A DNA stretch of 64,000 nt from Ophiura sarsii. Lineage: Eukaryota; Echinodermata; Ophiuroidea; Amphilepidida; Ophiuridae. How positions within the stretch are numbered: the first letter of the stretch is position 1; each line of letters opens with the position of its first letter. The notes under the pieces were generated by a model, which had not been told where the DNA came from, did not search any database, and saw nothing but the letters and a program-made list of their open reading frames with translations. The stretch spans positions 65,487,420 through 65,551,419 of the forward strand of contig CM069454.1 in NCBI GenBank assembly GCA_035610835.1, in the 5' to 3' direction. A program made the translations under genes and the position numbers. Below, one piece after another: positions 56,625 through 64,000 of the stretch.

Positions 56625-57010
56625 TATATAGAATATATTAGTATAATTATGCTCAACTTCTTTCGTGCATTGATAAAAAACAAAATATTTATTAGAAATG
56701 AAGAGGTGGCTTTTCGATAAAATGTTGCAAATGTTGGTCAAAAGTATACACCAGATCGCACCAAATGAGTTCGAAAATTGAAAAAAAATCCAATTCCCCC
56801 TCAGTCTCCCCCCTGTTCGAGCTTTTGGACCATTCTATACTTAAATCAAGAATATATCAGTATAATGCTCAACTTCTTTCGTGCTTTGATAAAAAAAATA
56901 TATATATTTATTGGAAATGAAGAGGTGCCTTTTCGATAACATTTTGGTCAAAAGTATACACCAGATCGCACCAAATGAGTTCCAAAATTGAAAATTTTTC
57001 TACTTCTGAG
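56625..57010. repeat. two more units of the ~200-bp repeat of 43903-44690
   Basis: It shows the same CACCAGATCGCACCAAATGA and GGAAATGAAGAGGTGGCTTT blocks. The right part leads into TCCGAGCATAGCTCGGAGGG, which also follows the array at 44700. Confidence 0.75.
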
Positions 57011-57182
57011 GGGGCCACATCCCCCCTCAGACACCCCCCTGTCCGAGCATAGCTCGGAGGGCAGTGCTGCGCACCGCGTGGATGGTACCTTATCAAGTAT
57101 AGTTTTTGGGACCTCCCATTAACTTTACTGGATCCGAGCCTGAGTGCCCCCCGGTTAAAATAATCCTGGCTACGCCTATGCA

Positions 57183-57515
57183 ACGGTTCGGAGTGCTACC
57201 TCGTTGTCCATTTTTAAAAAGAAACTAAAGACCCATCTTTTTAATCAGGTGTAATGGATATTGTTGGTCTATTTTTATCATTCCCTAGTGCAATATCAAT
57301 ATTACATTTGTGACTTTTTAACTTGTAACTCACGTATATTTTAATAATTATGTATCTGTATCATACTGGAGTTCTTAATTTTTATCCTGTATATCACGAT
57401 CACTTATTTTTTATGATTACATCTTTGTATATTGCTGTGTTTTTATATATGTACAGCGCTCTGGAACTTTGTTGTTGTATGCGCTTTATAAATGTAATGT
57501 ATTATTATTTATTAT
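57183..57515 (+). pseudogene. CR1/L2-type LINE 3' end
   Basis: The frame reads TVRSATSLSIFKKKLKTHLF then NQV and a stop, the usual C-terminal tail of CR1/L2-group reverse transcriptase proteins. It is followed by GCGCTTTATAAATGTAATGT and an ATT-rich end, a common 3' terminus of such elements. It is 5' truncated, as normal for LINE copies. Confidence 0.7.
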
Positions 57516-57519
57516 AGTA

Positions 57520-58610
57520 CCAGTGAGAATCAAACTTCGTGCCAACATGTGTGCATATATGCTTCCATTTTGTTGATAAAATATTGGATACTTAACGATA
57601 GCTGTACATGCTGAAGTCCAAAGTTGAATGAAATATGATGTGTATTAATATAATATCTCAAATATGAGACTTAAATAACGTTTCATATCTCGACAGTCAA
57701 ACATAATGATATCTGCCGATCTTGATTTTAAACTCGTAATCCTAAGGTCCATAAATTCCACATGATTGTACAGGTGCCAAGCCCTCGACTGTATGCATGC
57801 GAAAGGCCTAGACCCAGTCCTTATAATATAATATCGTGTAATCAGAAATAATTAGTAATGCTGAAAACGTAATAAATAAATAAATAATAAATATAAAATA
57901 AGAATAAATCAGATACCACTATCACTTATTTTATAACTTCTAATTAGGGGAGAGCGGGAAGTGTTCGCCCAATTTTCATTTAAAGTGGCCTGGAGACGAC
58001 AATTGTAAAGATTGAATGGACCTATTGACATTAAATGAAAAATTGATAACTTGGCTACAAACGACCACAATTTCAGTACCCTAGGCCTTACTGTCAAGGG
58101 ATGTGTAAAGGATAACGACAGGTGTCTCAAAATGGTGAACTTGCCCCTCCCCGGGACAGATTCGTCCACAGGCCGAGGCAAGTTTGCCCGCCAAAGGTCC
58201 CCAAATATGGTTTCATCAGTCGAAGAGGTACATAGATGAAACCTTTTGCATTGGAACTATTACACATTAGGGTATACAAAATACAATTGACAGGAACATT
58301 TGCCTGTATGGGGCCCCAGACAGTAGCCCCAAAGGGCCCCAGACAGTAGCCCCAAAGGGCCCCGAATCCCCTAGCCGATTTATTCAGCCGAATAGGTACA
58401 TGGATAACCGTGTATTTAAGGCATTCGGTCGATATCTATTGTAACTAATTAGGGCCACAATTAATTAAATACCTGTATACAATCAACGCAGGACCACTCT
58501 AGTTAAACACGGTTTTAAGCTAAAACCGTGTTTAGTACGAGAATACGGCCCATTCAATAATATTAGCAGAAGAGAGATAATAATAATGTGATATCAGCAG
58601 TATATATAAA
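57520..58610. other. no gene recognised
   Basis: It contains a short tandem repeat (GGCCCCAGACAGTAGCCCCA twice, 58313-58360) and a 29-bp palindrome AAACACGGTTTT/AAAACCGTGTTT at 58504-58532. Confidence 0.4.
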
Positions 58611-58612
58611 CT

Positions 58613-58900
58613 CAAAAAAGGGCATGCAGAGTAATCCTTGGCCGTAATTATACTTTTTACGAGGATGCTTTAAACATTTGCAAATTTGACACCCTCTCTG
58701 GTAGACATGAAGGGCACAGTCTTAGGTTTGCCGAATGGCTTTCCAAATCAAATCGCATCAGTTCTCTAATACCGCCTTCCAGAGGGGAGTGTCATGGTCG
58801 GTTTTTACGCAATAATAGTAAGTTTTCTCAGCTGCCAGCCAGGACTAATAGTTTCAAAAACAGTCCTGTGCCTTATTTTGTGCAGCTTTTAAATAAATAG
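58613..58900 (+). pseudogene. LINE protein C-terminal fragment (5' truncated)
   Basis: A 96-codon open frame without a start begins QKRACRVILGRNYTFYEDAL, continues through LSGRHEGHSLRFAEWLSK, and ends FKNSPVPYFVQLLNK with a stop. QKRACRVILG and the final NSPVPYFVQLLN are typical of the C-terminal region of Jockey/CR1-group LINE proteins. There are no stops or shifts. The 3' tail after it is A/T-rich with TAAAATCAAGAAAAAATAA. Confidence 0.75.
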
Positions 58901-59137
58901 GGCCAGGATTTTTCTGCACCAACTTCTATTTTTATAATGGTATTTGCTATATTCATAATGTAATTTTATATTTTTAATGGTTTTTTTTATCTATATGTGT
59001 AATATTCTCTTTTATATTAATTATTAAGCCTTGTTTTTCAATGCTTTTTATCATGTAAATTTCATGTAATTTGGCCTTAGGGCCACGACTGTGAAATATT
59101 AATAAAATCAAGAAAAAATAAAATAATATATAATGGA

Positions 59138-59325
59138 TGCTATCAGCAGTAGATAGCAAGTGAATATAATTATATAAGTATATAGTTAGTTAATAGCAAG
59201 TAAATTAATTGCTATCAGCAGTAGATAGCAAATGAACGCAATGCTATTAGCTTTATATTAACTTGCTATCAAATGCTGATAGCATAATATTCACTTGCTA
59301 CCTACTGCTGATATCATTATTTGAT
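59138..59325. repeat. self-complementary cluster of GCTATCAGCAGTAGATAGC units
   Basis: GCTATCAGCAGTAGATAGCA occurs twice in the plus orientation. GCTATCAAATGCTGATAGCA and CTTGCTACCTACTGCTGATA lie opposite, so the region folds on itself. A related fragment is at 17165-17255. Confidence 0.6.
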
Positions 59326-59394
59326 AGTTTTATGACGTGAAATTGTTTAGAAAAATGTACACGTGCGCTCATTAATTTATCCGTGACTCGTTGA

Positions 59395-60430
59395 CACTGA
59401 ACTGCGAGTTCATAAAAATCAAATACATCGATCAACATTGCCTAAAACCATTGGAAATAATGATATGTTTGGGTTATGAAACAATAGGTCTATGATTCGA
59501 AAACATCATAATGATTTTTGCACCACAGATGGTTACCATCTGTGATTGCACAATACACACGTATTTCGGTTTATCTTTTCATAAATAATCTTTTTATTAC
59601 GATAAATGTTGATAGATTTGCAGCAACACTCACCATGCTCACGCGATATTTTAGGCCAAAAAAAAAAGAGTTGTGTTGCCCTCAGCGACCGACCCTAAAA
59701 TCGTAAAAACTAGGGTCGCATTTTTTTTATTCATTTTTTCCAAATTTTTTTTTAGATTTTTCTTTTTAGATTTTTTTTCAATTTTTTTTTTTAGATTTAA
59801 ATTTGATTTAAAGTGTCTAAATGTTACTATTTCTTGCTGGAAATGAATAAATAAGCCTAAATAAATGTTTTTAGACTATTGTCACACTAGAAACATTAGT
59901 TAAATTGACATTATGGCATATACCAAATTTTGTCTTGACATAAACCATATATTTTTCAGCCAAAAAAGAAAATGAAAAAAAAAATGAAAAAAAAAATTGA
60001 AAAAAACTTTGAAAAAAAAAGAAAAAAAAAGGATTTCCGACCGACCGACCCGAATTTTAATTTTTGCCACTTGAGGGCAACACAACATTTTTTTTGTTGG
60101 CCTTATTGGCATTGGCGGGAGTGAGGTACCAAACCATAAGTACTACTGCATATCTGCAGCTATCCGCTTAGTCAGGATTGCATGTTTGGGTGCGGATTTA
60201 CAGAAAGTGGACGGACATTTGTTATAAAAACGTCGTTTTCTGACCTGGTTTGGATATTAAACAATAGAGTGGATTTCTCCAATTCAATTCCGGAAGTTTT
60301 AATATGAATGTATAAGTCATCATTTGGTTTACAACTGGTCTATTATTCACAGCCTTAAGCGTTAGAGCATACATCACCAATGTCAAAAAATATTTCTAAG
60401 GTAGGCATCATTTTCATTACTTCTCTACGT
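59395..60430. repeat. dispersed repeat, inverted relative to 21055-21615
   Basis: Similarity runs over both sides of the inserted element at 59654-60102. It also contains the perfect short palindrome CACAGATGGTTACCATCTGTG at about 59524-59544, absent from the other copy. Confidence 0.65.
59654..60102. mobile_element. ~450-bp element with GGCC ends and TTA target duplication (Harbinger-like)
   Basis: GGCCAAAAAAAAAAGAGTTG with TGTTGCCCTCA at the left pairs with TGAGGGCAACACAAC and GTTGGCC at the right. TTA flanks both ends (59651-59653, 60103-60105). GACCGACCC occurs near both ends. The interior is poly-A/poly-T rich. The 3-bp T-x-A duplication suggests PIF/Harbinger. Confidence 0.75.
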
Positions 60431-60431
60431 A

Positions 60432-61118
60432 ATTCATTACGGGAACAGTTTTATTTGTACTCGAAATAATTATCGAGACTCTTTTGGGCTCCGATGAGTT
60501 TTTTATCGAGCCTGATTTGAGAAAAAATATCGAGCCCCGTGCTCATATTTTCTGGAATAGCCTATTATTGCTTTTATGTTTGTTAGAGCTGCTAATAATG
60601 AAATATTGCCCATATTTTGTTTCTTCTGTTCATGAACAGCCATGGAAAGGATAAACACCTAAAAATGTTCAGCCAGTCGAAATAATACGAGGTTTTCATA
60701 GATGTCATGCATCTTTTTCAATAGCCCTAACCATAGGCCTATTAGTATTTGTATTATAATTATCTACGAAAGTCATACCGTGAGAATATTCTTGTTTTTA
60801 AACTGATCTTGGTGAAATAACTTGTTCATATGTTATTTTGTCTTGTACATTCATCATAAGATGGCACATAACATGAACATTAAACCCACTTTGTATGCAT
60901 AGTAGGTATACCTAAGTCAAACCATGCTAATGTCTCTCCTTACGATGAATTGACTATGCCTTAAATCTAAATGTGTTTCTGCAAAGCTATTAAACGATCC
61001 AACAACTATATTCGTCCATAAATTAATGTAATGCAAGAACATGCTCTCTTAAATTTTGCGATTGACTATCCAATCAAAAGGGTTGATTTTTCAATCTACT
61101 GCCGATTGTGATTAGGGA
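60432..61118. other. no gene recognised
   Basis: AT-rich, with short frames only. Confidence 0.3.
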
Positions 61119-61660
61119 TTGGGCTATTCCATTTATTAATGGTACACCCCCTATAGAAGGCATGGGAATCCCAAAATATTTGACACTTTTTGAGCGTGGG
61201 AATTCCCAAAAAATAATTCCATATTCCTCTCGAAGGTATAGAAGGCATGGGAATTCCCAAAAAATCATCAAATTTTGGCCGTGGGAATTCCCAAAAAAAA
61301 ATCCATATTCCTCTTGAGGGTATAGAAGGCATGGGAATTCCCAAAAAATCATCAAATTTTGGCCGTGGGAATTCCCAAAAAAAAAATCCATATTCTTCTT
61401 GAAGGTATAGAAGGCATGGGAATTCCCAAAAATCATCAAATTTTGGCCGTGGGAATTCCCAAAAAAATAATCCATATTCCTCTTGAAGGTATAGAAGGCA
61501 TGGGAATTCCCAACAAATCATCACATTTTGGCTGTGGGAATTCCCAAGAAAAAGTCCATATATTCCTCTCGAAGGTATAGAAGGCATAGGCATGCGAATT
61601 CCCAAAAATATAAAGTGTTTTGGACAAAAAGGCCATGTTCCTCAGGAATGGTGTGTTGAA
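61119..61660. repeat. ~85-bp tandem array with nine GGGAATTCCC palindromes
   Basis: The unit is GGTATAGAAGGCATGGGAAT, TCCCAAAAAATCATCAAATT, TTGGCCGTGGGAATTCCC and AAAAAATCCATATTCCTC. Perfect GGGAATTCCC is at 61198, 61249, 61283, 61333, 61367, 61418, 61451, 61502 and 61536. The left edge GGGCTATTCCATTTATTAAT with CACCCCCTATAGAAGG resembles the ends of the element at 62418-62786, so the array may be the inside of a related element. The plus- and minus-strand frames over it are repeat artefacts. Confidence 0.85.
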
Positions 61661-61794
61661 GGCATGGAAAATCAAAAAGAAAATTGTCACATTTTGATAT
61701 TTATAGCGAATCTGGTCATAATTTATACATTTTTGGTTTTATATGGGCTTCTGAAATGTAGTCCTGTGCATATGCGCGTGTAGCGTGCGAAATT

Positions 61795-61885
61795 CTGCCA
61801 TCTTTATACTTATTTGGATTCGATTCCCCCAACTGACCGCCCCCCACCCCACCCCCCCCCCCCCCCCCCCCCCCCAATTGAAATT
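61795..61885. repeat. C-rich tract
   Basis: CCCCCACCCCACCCCC followed by about 25 C. GCGCGTGTAGCGTGCGAAAT lies just left of it at 61775. Confidence 0.7.
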
Positions 61886-61889
61886 GGAT

Positions 61890-62415
61890 ATAAATTAAGC
61901 AAAACCCGTTCAACTGACCGGGAAGTTTTTTTGAAACCATTTTGAATTTTAAAAAAAAGGAAATTGTTTAAGCCCCGACCACCCCTAGAGGTCCGTTTGC
62001 CCACAATAATAACTTTCGTATATAGGCCTACATAAAAAATTCGAAAAAAATGTCAATACTGTATTCTGAATTTTAAACATTTGGGAAATACTATTCATGC
62101 ATCAATTTTTTGACAGAATAGGTGCATAATAACTTATATTTTACATTGCAAAGTTGTATTTTGTTGTGCAATTGATGCATGCCTAAAACTTAAAGTGCAC
62201 TTTATGTAAAATTAGGTTTGTGCTTCCACACATTTTGGTCATTTAAAAAATAATTAAATGCAAAAAAACCCACTTTTGGTTAGTTTATTATTATTATAAC
62301 CCATCATTTTGACAATCCATAAAAATAATTTTAAAAAACCATTTCCCAGCACTCGCTGTCTTCCTTCTCATGAGTGATGAGAGAGGTGTGTGTGGAGGCA
62401 ATCGAGGATGACAAA
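61890..62415. other. no gene recognised
   Basis: AT-rich sequence without a recognisable frame or repeat. Confidence 0.3.
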
Positions 62416-62417
62416 AT

Positions 62418-62786
62418 TGGCTATATTCCAGATAATAATGAACCCCTAATAATGACCCCCCCCCCCCCCCCATTTATAGAGGACAAATCCAGATCAAACT
62501 TAAAAAATAAAAATAAAAAGTATGGAATTCCAGATCAAACTTTAAAAAAAGTAAGGAATTCCAGATCAAACTTCAAAAAAGTATGGAATCGGTGGGGAAA
62601 AAGTCTGGAATTCCGATGTCCTCTATAATAGGGGGAGGTCTAAATTGTGAAAAAGTCTGGAATTCCAAGAACATCTGCCAAAAAGGTATGGAATTCCATT
62701 GAATAATTGGTGGGGGAAAAGTCTTGAAATCCGATGTCCTCTTTAGGGGGGGGGGGGGGGGGACATTTTATTATCTGGAATAGCCC
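62418..62786. mobile_element. ~370-bp element with GGCTATTCCAGATAATAA ends
   Basis: GGCTATATTCCAGATAATAA at the left pairs with TTATTATCTGGAATAGCC at the right. C and G runs sit just inside the two ends. The interior repeats GGAATTCCAGATCAAACTT (left half) and AAAAAGTCTGGAATTCC (right half). Confidence 0.75.
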
Positions 62787-62789
62787 AAT

Positions 62790-63362
62790 ACAATACAAAT
62801 TAGCTCAATTTTTAGTGGTCTGAATTTAAACATTTCAGACCAAGTTTTTCTCTCGATTATTTGGGGACAAAATGGAGGCTTAACTGGGGCCCGGGTGGAG
62901 GGCTGAGGATCGTGACCGAGGGGAAATTCCCCTCCCACTTGTGATGCCCCACTGGTAATCAAATCCATCAAACAACAAAGTTCCTCATCCTATAAAGAAT
63001 TGACTAAATCATTGTAAAATTGGTCACATATGCTCTTATTTACACAGAGAACAATAGAATGATGACTACAAAAATGGCATGGAATTGTGCACGTCAACCA
63101 ACCATGTCAACCTGCCATAAAATCCCGGATACTCAGAGCCATCAAAAGTAATTTGTAAAGTTCTTTTCATTTGCTATTATCCATTTATCACAGAGTAGGC
63201 CTAGTATGGGTTTTTTTGAAAATTGCAAAAATCAGCTTGTTACCGGGCCAGCTAGCCAGGTTTTAGGCAAATTATGATGATGCTAACATTTTTGGACTGT
63301 ATGTAATGTGAAAAGTACAACTTCTTACAATACTCAGTTTTCTTGCGAACTTTAAGATTTAA
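62790..63362. other. no gene recognised
   Basis: No supported feature. Confidence 0.3.
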
Positions 63363-63700
63363 TTTGTGTAAGATACAGGGCGTTGCAAAAGAGTGTCCCA
63401 CGAGAAACAAAAAATAATTAAAAATACATCCCATGTTTTTATTGGTTTCAACAAAATTGACCATCGGTAATAAGCTCCCAACATTCCAGGCAAAATATCA
63501 TAATTTCACAGTTCCATCCTTGCACAAACCTGGCACAACATGTCAAAAAATAATTGGAGGTCATCTGAGGTCAAAGGTCACCCAGAGGTCAAATCGTAAA
63601 GGTTGCCCGATTGACCTCAAACTTGGAGAAAAGAAACATGAACACCGGGGGGGGGGAACATGACCCCTATGTGACCTTTGACCTCATTTAGTTGATCTCC
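63363..63700. repeat. transposon-like end and AGGTCA-rich segment
   Basis: CAGGGCGTTGCAAAAGAGTG at 63376 looks like a transposon terminus without a seen partner. At 63556-63695, GGAGGTCATCTGAGGTCAAA, GGTCACCCAGAGGTCA and GTGACCTTTGACCTCA show the same half-site motif as the two minisatellites. Confidence 0.5.
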
Positions 63701-64000
63701 CAGCCAGGGGGATTCGCAAGTCATGACTTGCAGTATTTTTTACTTGCCCAACTGTGTTTACTTGTATTTTTTGATTATTTTCTGAGTTGCAGTGAACCAA
63801 TTGATTGGCCCATCAGAGCTCTCTGTGGGTTATACCCCCAGAATTCGAGACTCACGCCACTGCACAAAACATTTGTATTGTGTGCGGCACTGAAGTGGAT
63901 TTATGAATAGGAACCCAGGGACACAGCAAAAAATGAAACATTTTACCAACAAACTTTACCATATGAGGCCTAATTAGGAAACAGAGCTTTGTCTCTTGCC
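63700..64000. other. no gene recognised
   Basis: No supported feature. Confidence 0.3.

Noticed and set aside
61096..61605. Repeated protein frames over the 61-kb array, and the idea of a CRISPR array
   Set aside because: The spacers are not unique; the whole ~85-bp unit is repeated, and the sequence is clearly eukaryotic.

Overview
The window is eukaryotic genomic DNA: spliced exons with GT/AG borders, tRNA-like units, a BEL/Pao retrotransposon, LINE fragments, and many small transposons, minisatellites and homopolymer tracts. The mix (Tc1, hAT-like CAGTGGCG ends, TTAA-flanked palindromes, frequent TAGGCCTA) suggests a marine invertebrate, most likely an echinoderm or related deuterostome. 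That is inference; no species is claimed.

Host genes. A BTB-BACK (Kelch-like family) gene runs right to left on the minus strand in four phase-0 exons (14978-12936, 9975-9826, 1883-1641, 1026-763), giving 900 codons. Its Kelch part should lie beyond the left edge. Exon 1 is unusual: about 22 tandem copies of a ~26-residue acidic repeat precede the BTB domain. A degenerate paralogue runs the other way at 22346-32744 (two BACK exons and a Kelch exon). It carries a 4-bp deletion, a stop codon, a 5-bp insertion and a 14-bp tandem duplication, so it is a pseudogene. BTB exons were not found for it.

Layout. 0-12.9 kb: introns of the minus-strand gene, filled by palindromic Tc1 derivatives, TTAA-flanked palindromes and an ~880-bp tandem duplication. 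17.3-20.8 kb and 23.0-26.4 kb: two TA-flanked elements with long terminal inverted repeats, each arm carrying an inward-facing tRNA-like sequence. 22.9-29.8 kb: a probable larger element enclosing the second of these and a minisatellite rich in TGACCTTTGACCT. 31.0 kb: a good tRNA-Asn. 32.8-39.2 kb: a duplicated block whose second copy is split by a 2.8-kb element that holds about 20 copies of an AGGTCA-rich repeat. 41.5-45.6 kb: nested elements. 46-50.4 kb: a decayed BEL/Pao element with two hAT-like insertions, each flanked by a perfect 8-bp target duplication. 50.8-53.9 kb: a decayed L1/Tx1-type LINE split by three small palindromic insertions. 54-64 kb: LINE tails, small inverted-repeat elements and a tandem array containing nine GGGAATTCCC palindromes.

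Most of the sequence is mobile-element debris, often nested in a readable order. The candidates for something new are the multi-repeat BTB protein, the elements with tRNA-like units inside their terminal repeats, and the recurring design of small elements built from self-complementary units.
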